Part shown: piece by piece, positions 9,289 through 15,091 of the stretch
Numbering within the stretch: position 1 is the first letter of the stretch
Layout: the number at the start of each line of letters is the position of its first letter
Assembly (NCBI GenBank): GCA_035495465.1
Contig: DATJFX010000047.1
Coordinates: 1-15,091, forward strand
DNA from: DATJFX01 sp035495465
GTDB lineage: Bacteria; Patescibacteriota; Doudnabacteria; UBA920; O2-02-FULL-48-8
DNA length: 15,091 nt
Direction: 5' to 3'
Translations under genes and position numbers: made by a program
The notes under the pieces: generated by a model
What the model saw: only the letters and a program-made list of their open reading frames with translations
What the model was told of the DNA's origin: nothing
Database searches by the model: none

Positions 9289-9402
9289 CCGCGTGTTTCA
9301 AGGGCCACGGCCCGACCTGATCCCATCCCGAACTCAGAAGTCAAACGTGGCACCGCTCATGATACTAGAGTGCAGACTCTTGGGAAAGTAGGCAATGCGC
9401 GG
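9289..9402 (+). rRNA. 5S ribosomal RNA
   Basis: The conserved core CCCGAACTCAGAAGT is present, with upstream GGCCCGACCTGATCCCATC and downstream TGGGAAAGTAGG. Terminal helix CCGCGTG (9289-9295) pairs with TGCGCGG (9396-9402, including G-U pairs). It is about 114 nt long. Five T follow directly, so the terminal helix can also work as the terminator of the rRNA transcript. It lies about 200 nt after 23S. Confidence 0.95.
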
Positions 9403-9426
9403 TTTTTAATTTGGTAAAATTTATCC

Positions 9427-9575
9427 TACGGGCGGGTCCTGTCGCGATAGCCCCCTCAGGCAGCTGCTTTTTCGGACACGTCCCGTTTGCGGGACTAAGT
9501 GCTCGGCCATATAGAAGGCCTCGCAATTGTCCTCAAAAACAGCTGCCTTCGTCATAGATAAAATTTTGAGGGGGG
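9427..9575 (+). ncRNA. Unassigned structured RNA element after 5S
   Basis: A long branched fold is visible. CCCCCTCA (9451-9458) pairs with TGAGGGGG (9567-9574); GGCAGCTG (9459-9466) with CAGCTGCC (9540-9547); TTTTT (9468-9472) with AAAAA (9535-9539); GGACA (9474-9478) with TGTCC (9528-9532). The top branches into GTCCCG-TTTG-CGGGAC (9480-9495) and a second arm GC-TC-GGCC/GGCC-TC-GC (9501-9524). TGGTAAAAT at 9412-9420 fits an extended -10 promoter. I see no SRP RNA (GGAA loop), tmRNA, RNase P or 6S hallmark. The strand is inferred from neighbours; the helices would also form on the minus strand. There is no T-run at either end, so it is not a simple terminator. Confidence 0.6.
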
Positions 9576-9590
9576 AAGAGGAAGATGGAT

Positions 9591-9619
9591 TTGACAGGAT
9601 TTGTATAAGGGGGTAAAAT
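9591..9619 (+). promoter_or_regulatory. Consensus promoter of the EndoQ operon
   Basis: TTGACA (9591-9596), 17-bp spacer, TAAAAT (9614-9619). The predicted start near 9626 leaves about 24 nt of leader with AAAGGA (9638-9643) as ribosome site, 6 nt before ATG 9650. Confidence 0.88.
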
Positions 9620-9649
9620 CATTTTTGTATATTAATAAAAGGAAACAAA

Positions 9650-9946
9650 ATGGCTAGAGAAGGCGGACGAGACTATGAAATAGCAGATGATAGAGAAGAA
9701 GATATCGATGTAGAGGCGGTTATCTCTAAAACTGAGAAAAAATATAGCGATTACATCAATGATGATAATTTAGTGCACTTTAACGAAATTTTTGATGCCG
9801 CGCGCAGAACTTATTCTGATCCAGACGTGCAAAAAGACTGGGATGTATTATTTGAGGATTTAGAAACTGCTTTACAATCTGCGGATGAAGATGATATTGA
9901 TTCAGTCCTTCAAGGTTATGCAAGAAAAGCAAACGGTTTAGGATAA
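9650..9946 (+). CDS. Small acidic protein of unknown function, first gene of EndoQ operon
   Basis: This 98-residue protein is not recognised. It is rich in Asp and Glu throughout (for example DDREEDIDVE near residues 13-22 and SADEDDIDS near 77-85). Its middle looks helical (NLVHFNEIFDAARRTYSDPDVQKDWDVLFEDLET), possibly a small helical bundle. It has no signal peptide, membrane segment, cysteine or known motif. It has a clear ribosome site and consensus promoter, and it ends 2 bp before the EndoQ-like gene, whose ribosome site (AGGA) overlaps its stop. The tight coupling suggests a partner or regulator of the nuclease, but this is inference from position only. Confidence 0.8.
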   Translation: MAREGGRDYEIADDREEDIDVEAVISKTEKKYSDYINDDNLVHFNEIFDAARRTYSDPDVQKDWDVLFEDLETALQSADEDDIDSVLQGYARKANGLG

Positions 9947-9948
9947 AT

Positions 9949-11211
9949 ATGCGTGTTATAGCTGATCTACAAATTCATTCTAAATACTCCAGAGCTTGTT
10001 CCCAGGACTTAAATCCTGGGAATATTGGTTTATGGGCGGATAAAAAAGGAATAGGAGTGGTGGGAACAGGGGACTTTACTCATCCGAAATGGCTGGCTGA
10101 ACTTAAAGAAGCTCTAGTAGAAACTAAGCCTGGACTTTATCAATTAAAGTCGAAAACGGCCAAAGCATATTTTATGCTCACAGCGGAAGTTTCGTCGATT
10201 TATAAACAAGGGGATAAAGTTCGGCGAATTCACAATATGATCTGGGCGCCAAACTTTGCGGCAGTTGATCGAATAATCGCTGGGTTGGAAAAGCGGGGAG
10301 CCAATCTAAAATCCGATGGCCGGCCAATTATGGGCATCCACTGTGATGAACTTGTAAAAATTGTCAGGGAGGCGGATCCTAAAGCGGTGGTCATCCCGGC
10401 CCATGCTTGGACTCCGCATTTTGGATTATTTGGCAGTTTGTCAGGTTTTGATACGATCCAACAAGCGTTTGGCGATCAAGCCAAATATATTTTCGCCATT
10501 GAAACTGGCCTATCCAGTGATCCAAAAATGAATTGGCAGATCAGTAACTTGGATAATATTTCTTTGGTTTCAAATTCGGATGCGCATAGCTTAAGAAAGA
10601 TCGGAAGAGAAGCAAATGTTTTCGAAATCGATGAAAAGAAATTATCTTATGATGAGATTATTCGGATTATCAAGGACAAAAATCCAAAAGAATTTTTATT
10701 TACAATTGAGTTTTTTCCGGAAGAAGGGAAGTATCATTTAGATGGTCATGCAGACTGTAAATTTTCATGCCTTCCGAAAGAAACGAAAAGACTCAAAGGA
10801 ATTTGCCCGGTTTGCGGCAAGAAATTATTAGTCGGAGTTTTAAACCGAGTTGAACAAATCGGAGATCGAGAATATGGATTTATCCCTAAGCGAGCCGTTC
10901 CATATAAAAGCGTAATCCCCCTCGAAGAAGTGATTGCTGAAACTTATGGGACGGGTATTGGGAAGAAAGTTTTGGCTACTTACGAGCAAATGGTTGCTAA
11001 GCACAATGAGTTTGAAATTTTATTAGACCTTTCAAAAGAAGAAATTGCGAAGATTTCAGATCCAGTTATCGCCGAATCAGTGATAAGGATTCGAGAGGGG
11101 AAAGTGGAAATTGCCGGTGGTTACGATGGGGTTTTTGGTAAGATTCATATCTACTCCGAAGTGCAGCGCCAGAAGTTATTTAAAAAAGCCGAGCAAAGTA
11201 GTTTATTTTAG
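9949..11211 (+). CDS. Endonuclease Q-like PHP-family DNA repair nuclease
   Basis: At 420 residues it matches the length of archaeal EndoQ. EndoQ, known from Thermococcales, some methanogens and a few bacteria, cuts DNA 5' of deaminated bases (uracil, hypoxanthine) and abasic sites. The PHP metal-site motifs are visible: DLQIHSKYS (D6, H10), GTGDFTHP (D42, H45), LTAE (E80), H95, AHAW (H152), D191 and SNSDAHS (D211, H213). A Cys4 zinc site follows: C270, C274, C286, C289 (CKFSC ... CPVC). The C-terminal region ends in AEQSSLF, a possible clamp-binding peptide. Related bacterial genes are often mislabelled 'DNA helicase UvrD' or 'PHP domain protein'. The assignment rests on the PHP plus zinc-finger architecture and length; a related PHP enzyme is the alternative. 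Confidence 0.85.
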   Translation: MRVIADLQIHSKYSRACSQDLNPGNIGLWADKKGIGVVGTGDFTHPKWLAELKEALVETKPGLYQLKSKTAKAYFMLTAEVSSIYKQGDKVRRIHNMIWAPNFAAVDRIIAGLEKRGANLKSDGRPIMGIHCDELVKIVREADPKAVVIPAHAWTPHFGLFGSLSGFDTIQQAFGDQAKYIFAIETGLSSDPKMNWQISNLDNISLVSNSDAHSLRKIGREANVFEIDEKKLSYDEIIRIIKDKNPKEFLFTIEFFPEEGKYHLDGHADCKFSCLPKETKRLKGICPVCGKKLLVGVLNRVEQIGDREYGFIPKRAVPYKSVIPLEEVIAETYGTGIGKKVLATYEQMVAKHNEFEILLDLSKEEIAKISDPVIAESVIRIREGKVEIAGGYDGVFGKIHIYSEVQRQKLFKKAEQSSLF

Positions 11212-11213
11212 AG

Positions 11214-11219
11214 TATAAT
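11214..11219 (+). promoter_or_regulatory. TATAAT box directly before the pyruvate-kinase-like gene
   Basis: Perfect TATAAT lies between the EndoQ stop and ATG 11226, ending 6 nt before the ATG, so transcription would begin on or beside the start codon. No clear -35 box and no Shine-Dalgarno sequence are present. It could be an internal leaderless promoter in the operon. Confidence 0.5.
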
Positions 11220-11225
11220 AAGTAT

Positions 11226-11963
11226 ATGCAAAAGTATATTGCTGTAGTAAATCCAAAGATGGATGATGATCAGATCAGTAAACTAATAGCCCAGGATATT
11301 GCTGGGGCGATTTTCAGTATTTCCCATCAAAACTATCCTTTAGCCGCGAAACTGATTCATCAAGTCAAAAAACTGAGTCGTAAACACAATCGACCGATTA
11401 GCCTTATCCAAGACGCCACCGATATGCTAGACCCTCTGGATCTGGAATTCGGTATGCGCAATGGTATTGATTGGGTCGTTTTAGCAGACCCAAAGTATGT
11501 AAAAGATGCCTGGAAACTCAATAAAAAAATTCCTATAATCTGGAAAGGGAAAAATATCCCTAAGAATGTGAAAGTAGATAGTTTGATGACCGAGTCGATC
11601 GCTGACCCAGACGCAGTGGTCGAAGGTTGGGGACAAATCAAACATCAGATCAGTCCGCACGTAAAGCAGAAAGTTTTGGAAAGTATCAAGCATATAAGTG
11701 ACCATGCCGCCGCTTCTGCTATCGCGGTTTCAGATCTGGAGCATGCAAAGACTTTATCAGCCATGAGGCCGAAACAAAAAATCGTTTATGCTCCGAAAAA
11801 CCCGGAACAAGCTGCGAAAGCTTCAATTTACTGGGGAGTGCATCCGATGTTTAGTCACAACAATCTTCACTCGCACTTAAAAAATCGTCAGCTTCTGAAG
11901 GCAGGGGAACGGTACTTAGACGCTCGAAATGTAAAGCACGTCAGTATTAATTTAGTTTCTTAA
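11226..11963 (+). CDS. Reduced pyruvate-kinase-like protein, probably not a kinase
   Basis: This 245-residue protein shows two stretches typical of pyruvate kinase (usually about 470 residues). N-terminal: IFSISHQNYPLAAKLI (29-44) matches the 'R.N.SHG....H...I' substrate region, then NRPISLIQD, then LDPLDLEFGMRNGIDWVVL (68-86), matching 'D..D..FG...GVD.IA.SF'. C-terminal: SAMRPKQKIVYAPKNPEQA (178-196) and IYWGVHPMF (201-209) match 'S..RP...I.A.T.N...A..L.WGV.P'. The B domain is absent, as are the catalytic Lys-x-Glu strand (KIEN) and the ARGDLG metal/phosphate loop; the Arg and Asn of the RxNxSHG motif are also changed. The ORF is intact with no frameshift sign. It may be a regulatory or structural relic. 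It abuts the HAD gene with no gap. Confidence 0.65.
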   Translation: MQKYIAVVNPKMDDDQISKLIAQDIAGAIFSISHQNYPLAAKLIHQVKKLSRKHNRPISLIQDATDMLDPLDLEFGMRNGIDWVVLADPKYVKDAWKLNKKIPIIWKGKNIPKNVKVDSLMTESIADPDAVVEGWGQIKHQISPHVKQKVLESIKHISDHAAASAIAVSDLEHAKTLSAMRPKQKIVYAPKNPEQAAKASIYWGVHPMFSHNNLHSHLKNRQLLKAGERYLDARNVKHVSINLVS

Positions 11964-12566
11964 ATGGCCAAAGCAAAGATTAAAGCAATAATTTTTGACC
12001 TGGGCGGCGTGGTGGTTCACGGGGGTTATTTAGGTTTTATTAAACACTACTGCGCGGAATGTTTTACTCCTCTGGGAAAGAAGAAAATTTTGGAATTGGA
12101 GAGGGAGGTCAATTTGGCTAAAATTTCTGAAAAAGAATTTTTCCTAGAAATTGATAAAATTTTCCATGTCGATATGAAGCCGCAAAAAATGCATAATCAG
12201 ATCGTGGCCGGCATGAAAACAAATAAAAGTTTAATCCATCTCATCCCGAAACTAAAGAAAGCAAAAATTGCATTATTTAGCAATGCCCTAGGGCATATCG
12301 CAGCCGAAGTTCTAAAGAAGCGACATTTGAATGGGAAAAAGTTTTTTGACCGAATTTTTCTCTCCACTACTTTGCATGAGGCTAAACCAGATAAGAAAGC
12401 CTATCTTGATGTTCTTACGAAGATGAAAGTAAAACCTGCGGAAGCGTTAATGGTGGATGATCGATTGGAAAACATTTTACCCGCTCGCAAAATTGGCATG
12501 AAGGGGATTGTGTTTAAAAATACCGCGCAGTTTGCGCGGGAGTTAAAAAAGTTTGATTTAATTTAA
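11964..12566 (+). CDS. HAD-superfamily (subfamily IA-like) hydrolase
   Basis: This 200-residue protein has the four HAD motifs. Motif I is IFDLGGVVV with nucleophile D12; motif II is LFSN with S106; motif III is K141 in EAKPDKKAY; motif IV is VDDRLEN with D165/D166. The helical cap between motifs I and II places it with IA-type small phosphatases such as YihX-like sugar phosphate phosphatases. The residue two after the nucleophile is Gly14 rather than the Asp used as general acid/base in most HAD phosphatases. A Gly or Asn here also occurs in the YihX-like 'FDLGGV' group, so activity may persist but be altered. The substrate is unknown. ATG follows the previous stop directly, suggesting coupled translation. 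The stop codon ends exactly where the opposite-strand tRNA begins. Confidence 0.85.
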   Translation: MAKAKIKAIIFDLGGVVVHGGYLGFIKHYCAECFTPLGKKKILELEREVNLAKISEKEFFLEIDKIFHVDMKPQKMHNQIVAGMKTNKSLIHLIPKLKKAKIALFSNALGHIAAEVLKKRHLNGKKFFDRIFLSTTLHEAKPDKKAYLDVLTKMKVKPAEALMVDDRLENILPARKIGMKGIVFKNTAQFARELKKFDLI

Positions 12567-12654
12567 TGGCGGAGAGAGAGGGATTCGAACCCTCGATACC
12601 TTGCGGTATGCACGCTTTCCAAGCGTGTGCACTAGACCACTATGCGATCTCTCC
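12567..12654 (-). tRNA. tRNA-Ser (anticodon GGA)
   Basis: Read on the minus strand: acceptor GGAGAGA pairs with TCTCTCC, then discriminator G and an encoded CCA. The anticodon stem CACGC/GCGTG has loop TTGGAAA (anticodon GGA). The long variable arm ATACC-GCAA-GGTAT is diagnostic of class II tRNA-Ser. The T arm GAGGG-TTCGAAT-CCCTC is perfect. Length is 88 nt including CCA. Its 3' end touches the HAD gene stop on the opposite strand. Confidence 0.97.
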
Positions 12655-12666
12655 AAAAGCTGTCTT

Positions 12667-12695
12667 AGTATAACAATTATTGAAGGTTTTTCCAA
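12667..12695 (-). promoter_or_regulatory. Promoter of tRNA-Ser
   Basis: On the minus strand: TTGGAA (12695-12690), 17-bp spacer, TATACT (12672-12667). The predicted start is about 6 nt before the tRNA 5' end. Confidence 0.75.
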
Positions 12696-12716
12696 GTCTT
12701 ATAGACTTGGTTTTTT
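12692..12716 (+). terminator. Intrinsic terminator of the EndoQ-HAD operon
   Basis: CCAAGTCT, loop TAT, AGACTTGG, then TTTTTT (12711-12716): an 8-bp perfect stem and U-tract for the plus strand. To reach it, the operon transcript must run antisense through the whole tRNA-Ser gene. Confidence 0.88.
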
Positions 12717-12735
12717 GATGATTTTAGGGTATAAT
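12707..12735 (+). promoter_or_regulatory. Promoter of the Nudix-dnaG operon
   Basis: TTGGTT (12707-12712), 17-bp spacer, TATAAT (12730-12735). The predicted start near 12742 leaves only about 6 nt before ATG 12748, close to leaderless. The -35 box overlaps the right arm and T-run of the preceding terminator. Confidence 0.75.
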
Positions 12736-12747
12736 AAGGCCAATCTT

Positions 12748-13221
12748 ATGAACACAGAACAATCAGACTCAAGAAAAGCAACCGGCATGGAAACCTCTGC
12801 CGGTGGTATTGTATATAAGAAAGATGGGGACCAAATATTTATTTTGGTGATCAAACCAGCTAGATCCAACAGAAGTCCAGAAGATCCGAAATGGGGCTTT
12901 CCGAAAGGGCACATTGGGGACCATCAAATCGGTGAGACGGACGAACAATCAGCCATCCGGGAAGTAAGGGAAGAGGGTGGTGTTGAGGCTGATATTATCG
13001 AACGATTGGGAGATATTCATTACGAGATTCAGGATCCGAAGGGTAACATTCCGAAAACCGTTACGTTTTTCTTAATGCAGTACCGCAAGGGTGATCCTTC
13101 ACAACATGATCATGAAGTGGAAATTGCCGAGTGGCTCCCCATCGATCAAGTTATGGATCGAATATTTTGGCCTACGGATAAAGAAATTTTTGAAAAAGCC
13201 TATGCTCGACTCACCAATTGA
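12748..13221 (+). CDS. Nudix hydrolase (diadenosine tetraphosphate/MutT-like)
   Basis: This 157-residue protein would hydrolyse nucleoside diphosphate-linked compounds. The Nudix box GX5EX7REUXEEXGU is exact: G57-DHQIG-E63-TDEQSAI-REVREEGGV (to residue 79). It is preceded by WGFPKGHI, as in Ap4A-hydrolase-like members, though the usual G of PKGH is three residues too early and the box uses the following G. The N-terminal beta strand is TSAGGIVYKK. I chose ATG 12748 because a promoter ends 12 nt before it; a longer frame back to 12601 runs through the tRNA and terminator and is rejected. ATG 12787 is a possible shorter start. It overlaps dnaG by 20 nt, so the two are co-transcribed. The actual substrate is not determinable here. 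Confidence 0.92.
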   Translation: MNTEQSDSRKATGMETSAGGIVYKKDGDQIFILVIKPARSNRSPEDPKWGFPKGHIGDHQIGETDEQSAIREVREEGGVEADIIERLGDIHYEIQDPKGNIPKTVTFFLMQYRKGDPSQHDHEVEIAEWLPIDQVMDRIFWPTDKEIFEKAYARLTN

Positions 13222-14914
13222 GGAAATCAAAGCCCGTGTACCAGTTTTGGATTTAGTCCAGGACTTTGTCCAACTCAAAAAAGCTGGCACGAACTATAAG
13301 GGAATTTGTCCGTTTCATGCGGAGAAAAGCCCGTCTTTTATGGTGTCGCCGAGCAAGCAAATCTGGCATTGTTTTGGCTGCGGCTTGGGCGGCGATATAT
13401 TCGAATTTATCAAACAAATTGAAAATGTCGAATTTGGTGATGCTCTGAAAATTTTAGCAGACCGGGCGGGAGTAGAATTAAAAAAGCCCACCCAAGAACA
13501 AATCCAAGGGGATCGAAAAAAAGATGTACTCTATGAGATCAATCAGAAAGCAGCAGAATATTTTGCCAGAGTTTTGTGGGAAAGCAATGCTGGCTCAGAA
13601 GCTTTGGGGTATTTGCGCAAGCGGGGACTGACAGATCCAACCATCAAAAATTGGCAATTAGGATTTGCGCCGAATGATTATCATTATCTGGAAAATTATT
13701 TAGCAAAGAGTTTTGATAAAAAAGATATTGAACTTGCAGGTATGATTATTAAGTCGGATAAAGATAGTTCGTATTTTGATCGATTCCATGATCGGATCAT
13801 GTTCCCGATTTTGAATTTACATGGACAAGTAGTTGGATTTACCGGGCGACTTTTGCATGATAAGCCTAATACTGGCAAGTACGTGAATAGTCCTGAGACT
13901 CCGATCTACAATAAAAGCCGAGAAATTTATGGATTGTATCAAGCCAAGCAGGCTATCAAAAAATTAGATCGAGCGATTTTGGTCGAGGGCAATATGGATG
14001 TGATCGCGTGCCACCAAGTCGGATCCAATACAGCTGTCGCAACTTCAGGCACAGCCCTGACTGAGCAGCAATTGTTCGTTTTAAAACGATTTACAGAAAA
14101 TCTAGTTTTTGCATTTGATTCAGATGCGGCCGGATCTACTGCCACGAAACGAGCGCTTGAATTGGCTTTAAATAATTCCTTTAATGTAAAAATCGCATCT
14201 TTAGGTGGTGCGAAAGATCCGGATGAGTTGATTAAGCGGGGGATTGGGCTATGGGAAAAGGTTATAGAGTCGGCCGGAAACTTTTTGGACTACTTTTTCG
14301 ACCAGATTTTTACCCAAAACAAGCCGGAAACCGTGGAAGGCAAGCGGGAAATCACGAAAGAACTCGCGCCTTTGATTTATCGGATCAGTGACCCCATAAC
14401 CAAGGCTCATTATGTCAGAAAGCTGGCCCAGGGCATCAATGTTGCAGAAACTGCTGTATGGGATATAATAAACAAGTTGAATATCCCGCAAGCCGTCCGC
14501 CGGGCCAGCCTGGAGCGGCGCAAGAGTCGGCGGGAGATTTTGGAAGACCGTTTGCTGGGACTAAGCTTACTGCTTAAGGACAATCAATTTTTGTCCCAAT
14601 TTACCCCAGATAACTTTCGGTCTGACAATCAGGAAATTTTTAATGCGCTCAAAGAAGGTCGAAAGAATATCGATCCTTTTAAAGCCGAGCTTTTGTCATT
14701 TGGCGCGGACATGGACGTCAAGGAGCAGAATTTAGATGCAGGTTCAGAACTGGTCAAAACCGCCAAGGATCTGCATAAAATAATTTTACATGACAGTATG
14801 ATGGAGTTAACGAGCCAGATTTCTACTGCGGAATTGAATAAAAATAAAGAAATGATCGAGCAGCTTTCGAAGAAGTACTTGGCTCTGAGTAAAGAGATGG
14901 GCAATTATAAATAA
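13202..14914 (+). CDS. dnaG: DNA primase DnaG
   Basis: This 570-residue primase (E. coli 581) makes RNA primers at the replication fork. The CHC2 zinc-binding domain has C36, H39, C57, C60 (CPFH ... CFGC). The catalytic core has the Toprim glutamate E262 in VEGNMD and the acidic pair D306/D308 in DSDAAG. The C-terminal helicase-interaction region runs from about 440 (RREILEDRLLGLSLLL) to the end. I chose ATG 13202, which overlaps the Nudix stop by 20 nt and gives the usual MLDSPIEEIK start. A longer frame from 13091 lies fully within the Nudix gene and lacks homology. All visible catalytic residues are present. Confidence 0.98.
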   Translation: MLDSPIEEIKARVPVLDLVQDFVQLKKAGTNYKGICPFHAEKSPSFMVSPSKQIWHCFGCGLGGDIFEFIKQIENVEFGDALKILADRAGVELKKPTQEQIQGDRKKDVLYEINQKAAEYFARVLWESNAGSEALGYLRKRGLTDPTIKNWQLGFAPNDYHYLENYLAKSFDKKDIELAGMIIKSDKDSSYFDRFHDRIMFPILNLHGQVVGFTGRLLHDKPNTGKYVNSPETPIYNKSREIYGLYQAKQAIKKLDRAILVEGNMDVIACHQVGSNTAVATSGTALTEQQLFVLKRFTENLVFAFDSDAAGSTATKRALELALNNSFNVKIASLGGAKDPDELIKRGIGLWEKVIESAGNFLDYFFDQIFTQNKPETVEGKREITKELAPLIYRISDPITKAHYVRKLAQGINVAETAVWDIINKLNIPQAVRRASLERRKSRREILEDRLLGLSLLLKDNQFLSQFTPDNFRSDNQEIFNALKEGRKNIDPFKAELLSFGADMDVKEQNLDAGSELVKTAKDLHKIILHDSMMELTSQISTAELNKNKEMIEQLSKKYLALSKEMGNYK

Positions 14915-14936
14915 TTTTTAATTACGAATTTCCAAT

Positions 14937-15091
14937 ATGGCTAAGCATAAGAAAACTAAGATAATCAAAAAAGCCAAGAAGGTCCGAAGACCGAAAGTGG
15001 TCCATAAGACTAAACATAAGGCTTTGAAAAGCAATCGTCTAGCCATTCCGATCAAGGTCATGCCTTTCGATTGGGATAAAAAAGTTGATGA
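14937..15091 (+). CDS. Lysine-rich protein start, 3'-truncated; candidate RpoD by position
   Basis: The first 51 codons are visible. Residues 2-30 are extremely basic (KHKKTKIIKKAKKVRRPK and KTKHKALK), followed by LAIPIKVMPFDWDKKVD. It begins 22 nt after dnaG with no ribosome site. In many bacteria rpoD follows dnaG, and lysine-rich N-terminal tails occur on some primary sigma factors, so sigma-70 is the best guess, but no sigma motif falls within the window. A ribosomal or other nucleic-acid-binding protein is an alternative. Confidence 0.5.
   Translation, partial: MAKHKKTKIIKKAKKVRRPKVVHKTKHKALKSNRLAIPIKVMPFDWDKKVD

Noticed and set aside
10000..10022. Hairpin TCCCAGGA/TCCTGGGA inside the EndoQ gene, similar to the terminator at 1828-1853
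   Set aside because: It lies within conserved PHP-domain codons and has no T-run after it; the similarity to the terminator stem is probably chance.
12601..12747. N-terminal extension of the Nudix ORF back to 12601
   Set aside because: It reads through tRNA-Ser on the other strand, a terminator and the gene's own promoter; the Nudix fold begins after 12748.
13091..13201. Longer dnaG start at 13091
   Set aside because: The added residues overlap the Nudix gene and do not resemble primase; MLDSPIEEIK at 13202 is the normal family start.

Overview
The window most resembles a Patescibacteria/CPR-type genome. That assignment is inferred from gene content and style, not from a database match. Supporting signs are AT-rich, lysine-rich genes, tiny intergenic gaps, a type IV prepilin-like cluster, an endonuclease Q-type PHP nuclease inside a bacterial gene set (LigA, DnaG), several genes whose -10 box sits directly before the ATG, and a large expanded 23S rRNA gene with no 16S beside it.

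Layout. Bases 1-1802 hold three co-directional minor-pilin-like genes (the first cut by the window edge), closed by a bidirectional terminator. A LysM membrane protein (minus strand) and ligA (plus strand) diverge from a 58-bp gap. At 4543-5359 lies a self-contained cassette: terminator, promoter, strong AGGAGG ribosome site, orotate-phosphoribosyltransferase-like gene, terminator. Its base composition is clearly richer in G+C than its neighbours.

The rRNA region follows. A perfect-consensus promoter (5385-5413) opens a leader of about 450 nt containing a short ORF, a duplicated 12-nt element and an intrinsic-terminator hairpin. Then come the 23S gene (about 5868-9092) and 5S (about 9289-9402). 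A near-perfect 29-bp flanking helix brackets 23S alone. The 23S-5S spacer can encode a 32-residue single-span membrane peptide. Directly after 5S is a strongly structured element (about 9427-9575) that I could not assign to a known RNA family.

From 9591 a consensus promoter drives a small acidic protein and an EndoQ-like DNA-repair nuclease ending in a possible sliding-clamp motif. These are followed by a half-length pyruvate-kinase-like protein lacking the catalytic core, and a HAD-family protein. A 93-bp patch (12655-12747) packs the tRNA-Ser(GGA) promoter, the operon terminator and the promoter for a Nudix hydrolase. The Nudix gene overlaps dnaG, which is followed by the start of a lysine-rich gene that may be rpoD by position.

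Functionally the window mixes surface appendages and cell wall (pilins, LysM), DNA replication and repair (LigA, DnaG, EndoQ, Nudix), nucleotide metabolism (PRTase) and ribosome production. The best candidates for undescribed biology are the rRNA leader attenuator, the structured RNA after 5S, the spacer micropeptide, the reduced pyruvate-kinase-like protein and the in-frame palindrome in the prepilin leader.
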